The notes under the pieces: generated by a model
What the model was told of the DNA's origin: nothing
Database searches by the model: none
Seen by the model: the letters and a program-made list of their open reading frames with translations, nothing else
Made by a program: the position numbers and the translations under genes
DNA from: Phoebastria nigripes
Taxonomy: Eukaryota > Chordata > Aves > Procellariiformes > Diomedeidae
NCBI GenBank assembly: GCA_035582835.1
Contig: JAYKAV010002553.1
Span: forward strand, 467,807-531,806
Direction: 5' to 3'
Length of the DNA stretch: 64,000 nt
In this document: positions 12,201-24,636 of the stretch, in pieces
How positions within the stretch are numbered: the stretch's first letter is position 1
Layout of the letters: every line of letters begins with the position of its first letter

Positions 12201-14754
12201 TGGCAAAGTTGCTCATCAAATTAGCTCCTTTTTGGTACAGGAAATAAATTCAGACATATTCCAAGGTTTTCTCACAAATAAATGACCTGCTCTGCAAGCT
12301 GTATGAATTTTAAGTATTAACCATGAAAGAAGATGATGATACCGGCTCCTGGCTACCTCAGAGCAGTCCTGTGAACTGAGTGAAAACTTATACACACAAC
12401 AGAGGGCAGGATTTTCTCTTAATGCATCAATTTATGCAGAATTAACCAATCTTAGTGATGTCCTAGGCATCCTTAAATAACTATTGATCAATCAAATAGA
12501 AAGTCAATCAATAAATTCAGAGTGATCACCTACTGTTTTATTCATAAGAATTCTTCCTACTCTCTCTTAGTAGCTATTTCTTCCTTCCTTCTTCATTACC
12601 TTTTACATTTTTCATCATGTGCGATGTTATTTATTTCCTTTGCCTGGTAACCAGTCCCAGTCTTTTCAAACTCTCTTCATGGGAAAGTTTTTTTCAAGCA
12701 TAGGATCATTCTCATTTTCTTTCTTTGCACTGCAATTCTGCAAGATCTTTTCAGAAATGCTGCACAACAGCATTCCACATGATAAGGAATCAAGGAATCA
12801 TTGATTTATAATGGCACTATAACATTTTTCATATCCTTCTTTCCCCTATCCATTATGTACCATAGTATCACACTTGCTTTGAGTGCGCAGTTACACAGGC
12901 TAATGCTTCCCAAGAATCTTACATTACAGGCCTGTTCATCAACTTCGTTAGAATAGATATTCACTAGTAAATAACTGTATGCAGATAATCTAAAACGTTG
13001 ATATCAATAGCTGGGATTCATCTTCCCTAATCTTAGCTGTCAAAAGGTTAGGGGTCTTCTCTAAGCTATACTTAAGTTGCTTCTAATATTAATGAGAAAG
13101 GTGTATTCGGAGAGAGACCTATCTCATTCTGCAATAGGTGCAATAGGAGAAGACAAATTTCCCCTGAAGGTTTTGATCTCTCCACTCACTTTAGAGGAAC
13201 ACAGACTACTAGTTTAGACTAAAAATCTACTGTTGTCATGACAAAAGTTAGAAGAAACGAGTTCCTCTCTCTACTCCAAGACATTACTTCTGATTTGTTC
13301 CAGCACAGACAGATCAGAACTCATGCACCCATCCTTTACGCTGCTATTAAACCTCACCAGGTTCTTAACATTTAATTTGATATTTATTTATTCATCTCTG
13401 GCTAATATTTGAAATTCAAAAGAGCTGGCTCCCGTATTTCTGTCCAAGATTATCCAGGCAGAATGATATGCATGAAACATTGTGCACACAGTCAATCTGA
13501 CACATCCTATAATAGGCAGCTACATCACATGGCTTGTGAGACTAATACATCCAAGAAATATCAGCACCCCTACATATGTACCGAGCAAACACTCTGCATA
13601 GCCCATCAACCACATGTTGGACATGGTGGATTTAACACACCTTCAGCTCAGAAAGGTGTGTGCTGTGAATCTGAAGTGTCTGCGTGTTACTCGAGTACTA
13701 CGTGGACTCAATCTCTGCCCAGTTTCTGCAGCCACTTACGACAGGCTGCTGGACAGTCAGAAATCCTGCAAGTGTGATGCAAAAAAGAGGGAAAGTGATA
13801 GACAACCAGTGAAAGGGAGAGTCTCCTGCCCAAAGCAGCAGAAACGTTCAGCGTGTATATTTAACATTTCTTAGAAGTGTGGGTATGTGATTTTCACTTC
13901 AAACACTCATTAAGCTATAATAAAACATTGCTAAGGATATTCAAGGCACTTGAAGTATTACATATACATACATGCATGTGTTTGTATACACACAAACACA
14001 CACAGACACTTTTTTTTAACTTGAAGCAATTAGCAGCTATTAGCTTGAACCACTCACTACTAATTTGAGGCAGAGGAATGTGCACACCAGGCGGATGTCC
14101 TCACTGCGAGCACAAGTTTCTAAACAGAGCAGCCTCGTTTTAACACAGGCGGGAGCTGTGGAATGAGAAATGCCTGTAAGGCCTCACACTAGCCATAAAG
14201 AATTTGATGTTCCACAATACCCTCAGCCACAGACATAAAACACCAGATTAAAAGTGTGTCTCTCAAATACTCCTTGGAGAGTAGAGCATTTACTGATTGG
14301 AAAGCCATTGCCTCTAGTCAAATCATGACTTCCTAAGTTGCAAAAGTTACATTCTCAGTGTATTCTAGCAGCAGGTCTTCCCATGATGCCAAAGGAAGCN
14401 GTAGCAGGCTGTGTTTCATGGGGAAATGAAGGGAGCTGTGGCTCCCATAGCAATTGGTCATCTCCAGAGCAGCAGACTCCCCTACTCACAGGAGAAGTCT
14501 GCCAATGTTACTCAAGCGCATGCAGTTTCCACATTGCAGTCCTCCCAGGTCATACGGATCCAGTTCTCCACCTAATCCCAGCACAGAATTATCAGCCTTC
14601 CCACTTAAACTGCCTTTTCTAAGAACAATTTCATAATTTGGATGCATTCAAGAAAAATGTTCCCCCAAGAAAGTAAAATAGGAGCTTAATGTAACCTAGT
14701 CTTACTCAAAAAGCGAAGCATATGTTCCTTCTGTACCACCTGGATCCAAGCCCC

Positions 14755-14781
14755 ATCTCATCTCATCTCATCTCATCTCAT
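14755..14781. repeat. (CATCT)n pentanucleotide microsatellite
   Basis: More than five perfect tandem CATCT units, followed by a C-rich stretch. It is a likely length-polymorphic locus inside the intron. Confidence 0.92.
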
Positions 14782-15587
14782 TCCCCCTCTTCAGCATTGG
14801 TGACAAGCAGTTAACTTCACCGTGTCTGTAATCTCTGTGTCTCCTGAGCCTTCTACGACCTGGAGTCACTGCAGCCTGGCTCCCAGTTTTCACCCAAATG
14901 GCACATCTTCAGGAAGTGTTCTTCCATACCGTACTATTCATTCTCACACTTCTACAGGTATGAAATGAGGAGAGATGGCCTTGTTCCAGCCAGCCCATGT
15001 ATTCTCAGAAAATCTCAAAAACAAGTAGTTTCTCATTCAATTTCTGTCACTTTCTCCCCATCTCCGAAATCATCATCAACTAGCTGACAAATTTACAGCC
15101 ATCTTCCACTTTGAAGTTGCCCTGTAACATCTTTTTCCAATCTCTCTGCTATTTTACCTCCTACTGCAAATCTTTGTTTGTTCCATTAGCATTATTTGAC
15201 TGTCAAATCAGCATAAACCTTTGCATTTGTTAAAATGATCACTCACACCTTTCCTTTGTTCTTCTCTGTTCTCTCCCGTTCACCACTAGCTTCTTTGTAT
15301 TTTCCAAGTAGCCACAACAATAGCAAGTTAGAGCTTCTGTGAAACCCATGGACCCTTAAGACTATTGATGAATGAACTTTCAAAATATATCAGATTCACC
15401 ATGATGAGCAGAGATCAACTGTTTTATCCCAGACTGCATCGCCAATCTATAGCAGACAGATATAGACTCCCAGCTCTTACAACTTGCGGTCCCATGAACT
15501 TGTCCTAAGAATACGTCTCCTCTTTTGCACAGAACAAAAACCTTGCGCAGTCAGAATTCATGTCACATTCATATCAAGTCAACGTAC

Positions 15588-15706
15588 CTGGATGAAGATA
15601 TATTCATCCTGAACAACAAGGGAGCTGATGTCAATGGAGCGCGAAAATGGCCCACTCCTTTTGGTCTCCGAGCACTCCTGGATCCGACAGGTCAAATAGT
15701 GGGTGT
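15588..15706 (-). CDS. SORCS3: SORCS3 internal exon, VPS10 domain (exon c of four visible)
   Basis: This 119 bp minus-strand exon lies between the acceptor 'ttctcccattacag' and the donor CAG|GTACGTT. It starts in phase 1: two bases complete a His codon begun at 22530. It then carries 39 codons and ends in phase 0. The product includes HYLTCRIQEC, with two cysteines five residues apart, then SGPF and SIDISSLVVQDEYIFIQ. This belongs to the VPS10 beta-propeller. The motifs SGPF and ISSLVVQDEYIFIQ match my memory of SORCS3 and differ from the SORCS1 equivalent (QPFPGYIDPDSLIVQD), which is the main basis for choosing the paralogue. Frame agreement at both ends strongly supports a real exon. Confidence 0.93.
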
Positions 15707-18700
15707 CTGTAATGGGAGAATATGTACACGTGAAAAATGCCCAGGTGGGAGCCTGTTGTCTGAAAATATCATCAGCAGTTTGAAAGAAGGTCTCTGAAGG
15801 GAAGTCTTAACCTCATCTCCAACTAGCTAGACGTTATTGCATGATCTACCTCCAGCCTTTAAAACTATAACTGCTCTCTGGAGTCAGGAATTCATCACAC
15901 TTCCATGCTCACCATTCACTTCCCCATTGTGCAGACATCCCTCAAGGGACTAGAGTTCAAACCATAAATGGAGGGTACAAACCATAAATGCATCAGAAAA
16001 CTGATGATGAGACCATATGGAGCAGAAGTAGATTTCAAAAGCCATGCAAGCAGAATTTATCGATTCCACTACCCTGCTGGGAATTATATCCCCATCCTCC
16101 CCCTGAAATACCCTAGCCTTGATGACTGGTTTTAATTGTGGTAGTAACACACAAGGAAGAAAAAAAGCCCAAACCAGCACTGTTAAGTTCAACTTATTTT
16201 GTTGTGAAAATGACAAGCATCTCCCAAAATTAAGTCTTTATAGCCAATATAGGCTAGGTATGAAAATGCCATGGGCGTGAAATAGCATGACTAGCTGACG
16301 AGTCCCAACAGTAGTTACATGCACTGCAAGAGGCATCAAATGCTTCTGTCTAGAAAGAAGATGAGAAGACCATCACACTAATGGGATGCGCCTTGTCAGT
16401 CCTTGACATTGCTTGAGAGAAGGAACAGGACTGGGAGAACATGAAGAAGACATAAGGCAAAGGCAGACATACAGAAAGTTGCTTGGAGTGGCAAGAAGAG
16501 ATGTGCTCACCGCCAGCAAGTTGGCAGGGGTTATAGGGGATTAAGCATTATTTCGCTCAGGCTAAGAAAGGATCTCATGAAACAGAACAATCAAGGCACT
16601 GTGTCTCTGGATGTATGTAATCTAAATATGCCATCTCTGCCTTTCAACCGCTCTTCTGAAAACTGCAAATTAGGGAGAAAACAAAAATGAAACTAAGATG
16701 ACGGCTGCAGTCATAAAAGGGTCGTGTCTTTTACACTGTGGCACTTCTACAGGCTTCTTAGATTCACCCATTTGTTCGCTTTTCTACAAAGGGTAAGGAC
16801 AGAACNTCAAGGAAGAAAACAGTGAGTTTGTAAGGGCTGGGGTGAGCCTGGTGCAGTGATTTTAGTTCACAACTGCACCTATTAACAAGGATCTCATCAA
16901 ACTGAGCCCAAAAGGATGAAAGGGAAGTTTAAAAGGACAGTAACTAGCCTAGCAAAGCTGCTTACAGGATTCTCCATCCCATAAAACCTGCTATTGTCCT
17001 TAGTCTGTGTCTTTCCAGTAACAGCAAAATGTGGTTCAGTGGAAAGCACTGGGGAGCATGACTGAAATCCTCTGACACTCAGCTAACTGCTTTCCCAGAT
17101 TCAAAGACAAGACTCACAAACTGGCAGTTTCCCTTTCCATAGCCTTGTCCCACCAACAGGCTCTTAAGAATGCAAAAAGAATGCACATCAGAGGCATTGA
17201 TAACAAGAATAATAATTTTTAAAAAGATACTGTCTAAAAAAAGTCACAAACTACAACCAAGCTTTAACCTAATAAAGGTTCATGACCAGCTGCATGACTG
17301 AAAGTTGCAGGCCTCATTCTGGGTTGAGGCACTGGGAATTCCAGGTTAATAAGGGCTACATGGCTGATTCAGAACAGTTGCATAGGTCTGGCACAGCAAT
17401 GAAAACGTAATCCCACCGATGATGCTAAAGCAGCAGAAACTGAAGCTGGTGCCAGCTCAGAGTATCTGGAGGTAATTTAAGTGTGTGGTGAAAAATATCT
17501 GACCTAAAGACAGTGCCAAATAACTGGACCATCGGAGTTGTGCTTTCCTGCAGCATAAAATACCAGCAGCAGCAGAGAGGTTGGACTCTCACAGCTGGGA
17601 TAAATTAAGGTTCTTCACCAACTGACACATACACACTTGGTCCAGCGCTGCTATTTACCTCCTCAACACGGAATCTAAGACATCTTTGCAGTGGATAAAA
17701 GCAACTTCTCAGAAAACAAGACTGTCTTATATACTGCCATGCTACGCAAAGAGCTCAGCAGCCTTGACTTCTTTGAGGTAGCACTAAAATTAGGCAGAAC
17801 AAGGAGGAGAGGTCAGGAGCCATGTTTTTAGAAGTTCATTCCCTACAGTATGTTCTCCCACACAGTCGCCTGGATATTCTTATCCCTCTAAAAAGGGGAT
17901 GATTTGCTGCTGCTGAGTGACAGAATGGGAAGAGGAATAAAAACCTGTCACAAATAAATGCAAATAAATCACAAGTGTTGACATGACAACCAGCTTCCTG
18001 CCTATTGGAAAATGTGTCATTTTGAGTGTGTTACACCAGCAATCAAATATACTCAGAGAATGGCACCTGATTAATATTCACAGGAAGTTGGTGGTGGAAA
18101 AGGGGGGTAGCTCACTACTCATTTTCTATTTAGTCTTCTGTTTATTTATTTTCATATATTTTACAACACAAGGCCTATGAAAGAGAAGACAGATGCAAAA
18201 AAATTATCTTCAAACCTGTCTGCCTTTGGACACAAAAATAAGTTCAAGTCTTGCCTTGCTTCCTGTTGCCCCACAAAAAATCAAAAATAATTCCCTTTAA
18301 AATATGTTAAAAAATCAGGTGAAAACATGACAGCACGTAGCTCACATTTGTGTGTGACTGGAAGCAAGAAACAACCCCAAGTCCCGGCTCAAGCTTCTTG
18401 AAGGGTATGATACCTCCATGAGCTATGGTCCCATTTGCAGAGCACATCTTCCCCTATATAAAAAGTACAGGGCCCCTCAACAAAAATGTCAATTAAGAGA
18501 GAATGGGGCATCCTAACTTCCAAGCTGTTACCTCCCTCTTCTCTGAAGGGAGATAATTTTTCAGCCCTGTTTTGCACAGCCACAAAGAAAAAGGATGGCC
18601 ACCCAGAGGGGCAGGTGGCATGTGCCCAAGCTATGCCTTTAAAGCCTTGCTTACCTTTCACTGGGAGATGCATGCCTTAAGGGAGGTTGGCTTCTATCTA

Positions 18701-21700
18701 GGGATTATTTCCAATTTATATATCATCCCACGCAACACCAGAATTAAGGAGTTTGGGGTTTTGGGGGTTTTGGGTTCTTTTTATTATGTTCCACTGCAAA
18801 AGGAGTTGAGAAGAGCTCCCTATTTCCTAGACAGCCTCAAAAACTTCTCATGCTTATAACCCAACATGCAGCTACTTTCTCAGTCCAGCTGTGAATGAGG
18901 CAATATGGACATCAAGTAGCCTGGAGGGTTTGCTGCAGCTCAAATCCCAGCATCCATACCTCCGCACAAACCCTTCCCACCAACTTATCTCACTTGGGAT
19001 TAGGGAATGGCTTTCTCAGATGTGCAGCCATTTTCCAGTTGAGGAGCTTGAAATATCTCCCCATTGCTAATTAACATAGTCTCCCATCTTGAGAATTTGG
19101 AGTGTATTTTTTACCCTTTTTAGAAGTGATGAAACTGAAGCAATTTCTTGAAATTTGCAGTGATAAACTGGTGAAATAAGCCAAACTACTAAGTCTCTTC
19201 TTTGCCCGCCAGTCATGACAGCTTTGGCAGGAAGCAGGAGCACAAGAGGCTCTCTCTGGTGGGTAACACCCAAAGATGTGGGTCCCTGAAGGGAGACGCT
19301 GAAATAGTCAAACCTGCCACTGTGCTGAAGGCTGCAAAGGGCAGACCTATGTGCAGGTTACTGTGACTTACTGAGACACAGGACAGCAGGCATGGCTGGC
19401 CAGCATGGCTAATGGGGAGAAAGGCAGCTGATGGAAACAAGTTGCATTGGCAGATTGGCTCAGGTCCTGGCNCCAGGCAAGACTTAAAACCATAAACTGC
19501 CAGTGAAGGTTACCATGGGAGGGGGAAAAAACTAGCTGGCCTCAACAATTTTTCCCCCAAAGGAAAAGAGGATCTAGAAATGTAGACAGGACTGTAAGTT
19601 ATTCCCCGGGAACCAGTTACCCTGTTTTATCTTTCTGGTAAGGTGTTTTTCCCTCTTCTCCCTTTAATTAAAATACTCTTTATTGCATTGTATCTGTGAG
19701 TGGGGAGAAGATTATCTGACTGAACATCAGAAAGTTTAATATATCTTTCCCAGGAGTGCTGGTGGGTGCTTGTGTCAGTGTATTTGTAATAGTCCCCTTG
19801 CATCCAACCCTGTCCTTGCTGCTGCCTATTACACCCAGGCAGAAGGTACAGTGCCCAAGGCTCCTACATGTTTTTATAATTTAAAAATGCAAGCCTAGAT
19901 TATTATTCTGCCACAATAGCTCTGCCAAGATGTCGAAAAAATGTGAAAAACTTCATCTGCTACAAAAGACAGGAACAGCTTGAGATCAGCTGGGCACTAG
20001 AATTAGCAGCATCTTGGAAATATTTAAGGAGACTAGACACTGGGGCAGATGTCTTTTCAGACACCCTACCATTCCTAATGACCGGATAGACAAAACCATG
20101 GGGCAAGATGTCTTGGAGGACAGACACCAGAGCGGTGAACAGGACTTCCACCTCCCCGCTCCGTAAGCTTATTGATAGCCCTGACTCATTTATGGATGAA
20201 TGAGACTCTAGCATGCCCCACCACCTGTTCCCAGCCACAGAGCCTGTTTTAGGCTCCAGTGTCTGAATCGGTATTAGATAGGTTCTTGAGTCCCATTACT
20301 GCTAAAAGAAAAAAAATCATCAGGAGTCTAATCCTAAATACCACTTCCCTCCCCCTGCCCCCCCCCCCCCCCCCCCCTTTTTTTTTTTTTAATAATAAAA
20401 AGCATGGAGGAAAACAGAAGAGGAAAGACAAATCCCTCTCCAGAAGAATCATGTATTTTTCAAGTGGCCAGGGACATTGAAGGCAGGGATTCTTGTCCCT
20501 GAATTGAACTAAGCAATGGGAATACTCAAATCTATGTCTGTTAATGCATCAAATAAGTGACTGAGCCACCAGGCTGACCTAAGAGGCATTAAAAAAGCCT
20601 CCACTTCCTTCTCCCCACTACTGAGGAAAACTTTCATCAGAAACTTTCTGGTCAAGAGGAAATAACTGCAGGGACCCGTTTTCCAGCAGGTATAAGTGCC
20701 TCAGCCATTTCACCGAGAACATGAAGGCCCATTTTGGTTACAGAGCCAACTAGGAGAAAAGTTCAACCTCCCATTCCAAAGTATACAGAGCTGTACCCTT
20801 TCACACCAGATGAGGCCATAGCTTTGAGGCAGTTGATGTTTTGTAACACAAACTAATATCAGTTTAAGCCTTAAAAACTCTAATTGGAGCAACACAGTTC
20901 TTTTGTGCTGTGCTTGGCCGGGAGAGGAGTCATTCTGGTGCTGTCCCTCAGTGGGACATGCCAGCAGGGCCAGCACAGCCTGCCAGGTCTCGCCTGTGCC
21001 TGCTGTCTGCTGGGATGATGGCTTGCAGTGGGCCTGTTTTGCTGATGCTACTGGTTTAAGTCTGACTTTCAGTGAAATCCTCAATACCATCAACTGCCAA
21101 TTTCAAAATGCTGAATTTATACATTAAAACAAGAACAAACAGCAAACCACTGAGCAAACAAGACCTGAAGGAAGAGAGTTGTCTGCAAACTGGGGAGACA
21201 TCTTTCAAATGAAGCATCTACATCCTTGACACATCCAATATTCAAATAGCTGGGTGAGCAAGTTTAAACTTAGTTTGAAAACAGACTCCATCAGCAGTTT
21301 GTTTGCTTACTTGCTTGCTTTTTTTACTTGCTTTTGGCCACTTCTCCCAGCATCCCTGCAACANCACACACAGCAGCAAAGGCACTGAAGAAGCCTCCTT
21401 ACCTTGCCCACCCACCTGCCAGCCTGTTTCGCTTTTTCCACATATCCAACAAACAGCTGTCACCCCTGAGCTTTTATTGCCTGGTTATTTATTCAGCTGC
21501 CATCACTAAATAGCAGTGGGAGGCCAATGAGTGATTTTAGAAGATCCACAGCCTCAGAGAAGCCACCCTGATAGACAGGAGCTTGTTCACACAGCATCTG
21601 GCCTACACAGCACTTGACTAAAACAGAGAAAAGTTTGCAACCAACAAAAATGAGGCCTTTTCCTCCCAGAAATCCTCTATGCTGCAACCTCAGTCCTATG

Positions 21701-22529
21701 CTGCTTTCTACACTGTCCCTGTAGTGTAAAAGGGACACACGTCCCATGCTGTGTAGCACTGAGCTGGAGTAAAGCTGGTTCCACCCCAGGAGCAGATGCA
21801 TTACCATGCTGTAATTCCTGTGTGAAATACCTAAAACAGTTTGGAGAGTGTGGTGGAAAAAGTCAACTTACTTCTAATACTGTCTTCTTTGCTGGAGGTT
21901 AATTAGATAGGAATCCATTCTACTGCAAATGTGGCTAGATACATTTCAGTGAGGGGTTAAGAATTTTTTTTTTTTTTTCCTTACTTCAGATCCAGGCATC
22001 TTTTCAAGGCCTGTAATGTTTTGGTATGGAGCACCTTTTCATACATCATAAGCAAAACTGAAAAATCCTTTCAATATGAGACAAAGGGTACCTGGGGCAT
22101 AGGGACATTCTGGCCAGAGGAGAAGTCTGACTGTAGGTGATTTCTCAAATTCCCAGGTACAACCTAGCTGTTCTGAACACCTCTGGAAATGCACGGAGCC
22201 TGTACTGCACAGTGCTGGTAGCCCAGCTCTTTATGATTCATGTAAAATTCATGATACTGAAACAGCTAAATAGGGAACAGAATAGACAGTTCCTTAGCCC
22301 AACAGATTGTGCTTCTGCCCAGCCTCTACACAGACAAAAGTCCTGCAGCCTCTGAATTTCCCCCCAGGGGCTAAGGATAAGAGTATGCCTCCCATCAAAC
22401 CCCATGACCCACATCTTTCCTATCAATCAATTAAAATGTAAATGGGGAGACAAAATGAGTAAAGTGAATTTCCATTCCCACTCCATTCTTGACTCAAAGC
22501 CCACTTCAGCGTTGGCTGCAGGCACTCAC
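15707..22529 (-). other. SORCS3: SORCS3 intron between exons b and c (about 6.8 kb)
   Basis: The donor is GTGAGTG at 22523-22529 and the acceptor 'cattacag' abuts 15706. Apart from a C20T13 run at 20358-20390 and single Ns at 16806, 19472 and 21364, I see no repeats with confidence. ORFs of up to 127 codons on both strands (for example 20710-21093 minus) show no domain and no splice logic. Confidence 0.85.
20358..20390. repeat. C20T13 homopolymer pair
   Basis: Twenty Cs run directly into thirteen Ts, after a C-rich lead-in. In the SORCS3 transcript this would read A13G20. The length is prone to sequencing error. The overlapping proline- and glycine-rich ORFs are artefacts of it. Confidence 0.95.
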
Positions 22530-22594
22530 GTCCATCAGCTGTACGGGCTTCCATGTGCACAAGGTCAGGTTCTTTATCCAAACCGGTCACCGAC
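22530..22594 (-). CDS. SORCS3: SORCS3 internal exon, VPS10 domain (exon b of four visible)
   Basis: This 65 bp exon lies between the acceptor 'cccccacccag' and the donor GAC|GTGAGTG on the minus strand. Its first base completes the Trp codon begun at the end of 42067-42140. Then follow 21 codons including SVTGLDKEPDLVHMEARTADG, and its last base starts the His codon completed in the next exon. This segment follows the FYW motif in SorCS VPS10 domains. The polypyrimidine tract of the acceptor is largely a CT microsatellite (22607-22622). SORCS1 is the alternative paralogue, but GLDKE and LVHME fit SORCS3 better from memory. Confidence 0.93.
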
Positions 22595-22606
22595 CTGGGT
22601 GGGGGG

Positions 22607-22622
22607 AGAGAGAGAGAGAGAG
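22607..22622. repeat. (GA)8 / (CT)8 microsatellite at a splice acceptor
   Basis: Eight AG dinucleotides on the plus strand next to a G6 run. Read on the minus strand, they form a pyrimidine tract about 13-29 nt upstream of the exon starting at 22594. Confidence 0.95.
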
Positions 22623-23024
22623 ACAAGGCAGCCGGTTAGATAAAAGGCTGCAATCAGACAGAGAGAGGGTGAGGGAAAGCAAAACCAGTTCAAGTCTACC
22701 TTGTGACACCTGGCATGTAGGTCCCTACCTCCTACCAACTTGTCTCCTTTGTGTTTCTCCACAGCCCACTCCCAGGGGCCATATACTAACCTTTAAGACA
22801 GACATCTTCCCAGGCGCTGGTGAGTGAACCTGCCTATCCCTTGTCTACGAGATCAAGACTACAATGATCGTTCTTGTGGTGGCAAAGCAAGCTGGTTCCA
22901 AGATCCAGTAAAACCAGAGCTCTGTTTTAATGTTGAAGGAAAGACAAGGGCACAGCAGCCTCATGCTTATAGACAGCAAATTAAAAAGGGGTTTTACTTG
23001 GCTGAACAGTGACGTGAGAGACTG

Positions 23025-23160
23025 AGTTTCCTGATCTGCCCCTGGTTTGCTGGGTAATCTTGCCATTGCTTACCTCAGTTTCCCCATCTTCAGAAGAAAA
23101 ACAATGATGCACATATGCATGGTGAAGTTCTGATTAAAAAATGCNAGAAAGTATTCATTA
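23025..23160 (+). repeat. CORE-SINE (MIR-like) copy
   Basis: 'tttgctgggtaatcttgcc' leads to 'cctcagtttccccatctt', then to 'acaatgatgcacatatgcat'. The order and wording match MIR-like SINEs (Pol III SINE with CORE domain). It is one of the better-kept copies in the window. Confidence 0.8.
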
Positions 23161-23691
23161 TTTACTCCATGGTCCCATGCCATGGTCCTAGATAATCATG
23201 AAACAAGGCACGATGAGTTTCTTTAACCTCACTGGTTGAAACCCAAGCAACTCAAGTCAAATCTTCCTGTGCATTGGTATTTTAGTCCCTAAAAATGTTT
23301 TGCAAGGCACTTTACAAAGACAGTTTTCCTCCTGGCAGAGCGAAAGTCAAGCCCAGAACAGAAATGTTATTATTAGTGTCCTGGCTGATAAGAATCACTG
23401 GGAGATTAACATTTAGTCCTAGCAATGGCTGGCAGGGGAAAAAAAAAAAAATCCATAGATGTCCACGTGATTTACGGAGCTGCTTCTCCTGAGTTAACCA
23501 AAGGGTTAGATTAAAAAGGGACAACGACAAAAATCAGTTTCTAATTTGGTGGAAGCTGAATTTGATACAGGAGATTGTAAATAATAGATTCCCTCCGAGC
23601 CAGCCAACGTTCACAATTCCCTAATATTCTGGAACACTTTTATCACAATCTTTTGCTGCTTTCATCCTTGGGGCATCAACAGCTAAAACAT

Positions 23692-23730
23692 TTAAAAAAA
23701 AAAAATAAAATAAAAGAAGAAGAAAAAAAG
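23692..23730. repeat. A-rich low-complexity tract
   Basis: A12 with following AAAT and AAG units. Nothing recognisable upstream suggests a retrotransposed body. Confidence 0.85.
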
Positions 23731-24530
23731 AACAAACAAAACACAGATGCTCTGATACATTTTTGTGGATCTTACAAAAAACATAGCGATTGAAGCAATG
23801 ACAAACATACGAATGTGCCGGAGTTCAGCTAAGATCAGCCAGTGCTGCAAATGCCAAAACAACTACATTATGACCCACTGTGTAGGTAACTGGAACTGGC
23901 ACTGCTTGTTAACTAAAGCACCGCATCAATAGCGAGTCCATTCACAACACATTGTGAATTGTGGCCAAAAAAACCCAACACAACAAAACAAAGCCTCACA
24001 GGCAGAGCTTTCATCATTCTACTCCCAGTGAGAAATAGTCTGCTCCTTAATCGCTACCATCAGTTTCAGGGTGATCCCACAAGGAAGAAAGCGCTCTTTG
24101 CTATTGGTAAGGATGCCAGAATGGGCCTGAGTCCCTGTGACCGGGTAATTATCAGGGTCAAATCTTCCAAATATCTGGACACAGTTAACAGTGACAGTAG
24201 GACAAAGAGAAATTCCTTAAACTGTCAGTGAAAAATATTATGGTGTGCAGCAACATTATTTCCCAATATATAGAAAGGACACGCATCTTTCTAGTCCACA
24301 GCAGGAGTTTTCTGCCTTTTTCCCATAAGTAGCCCTAAATGCTGTAATTTCAGCTGTTCAGCAATCATGACCCTCCCCTATAGCATGCCAATAGGGACAG
24401 AGGTACGTACTTACCAACATATCTATCCATCACAACTTCATCAAAGGGATAAAGGGTAATTTCAGCACTTTTAGGTACACATCGGGAACACATTAGGGAC
24501 CTGCCCCACAGCCCTTCCCAACAGGCTTCC

Positions 24531-24538
24531 TATATAAA
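24531..24538 (+). promoter_or_regulatory. TATA-box-like element upstream of a 181-codon ORF
   Basis: TATATAAA in a locally GC-rich stretch. About 20 bp downstream are two adjacent perfect hairpins: CCTGGAGG/CCTCCAGG (24551-24572) and GGCTTCC/GGAAGCC (24571-24588). An ATG in good initiation context (A at -3, G at +4) follows at 24637. It is antisense to SORCS3. TATA-like strings are common in AT-rich DNA, so this is only a candidate. Confidence 0.3.
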
Positions 24539-24636
24539 TCCAGCCTTCACCCTGGAGGCTGCACCCTCCAGGCTTCCTTCTGGAAGCCAGACACCAGCCT
24601 TTCACCCAGAGCCGTTTACTGTGTCCTGACACCACA

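Larger units (their letters stand above)
2728..15587 (-). other. SORCS3: SORCS3 intron between exons c and d (about 12.9 kb)
   Basis: The intron has donor GTACGTT next to 15588 and a CACAG acceptor next to 2727. Contents I can support are one good CORE-SINE (3035-3205), one weak one (4695-4800) and simple repeats at 5033-5068, 7984-8010, 9127-9207 and 14755-14781. The rest is AT-rich unique sequence. Short ORFs, such as the 122-codon one at 13409-13777, show no domains. Near 12405-12480 a segment may be another ancient repeat remnant. Confidence 0.85.

Noticed and set aside
13409..13777. 122-codon plus-strand ORF
   Set aside because: No motif, signal or splice context. Length is within chance for the whole window.
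15957..15990. Twice-occurring 'caaaccataaatg' at 21 bp spacing
   Set aside because: Small local duplication just beyond an exon, with no further structure.
18455..18680. TATA-like CTATATAAAAA followed by a 64-codon ORF
   Set aside because: TATA-like strings recur in this AT-rich DNA (also near 26604). No other promoter motif or leader structure accompanies this one.
20249..20480. Proline- and glycine-rich ORFs on both strands
   Set aside because: Produced by the C20T13 homopolymer.
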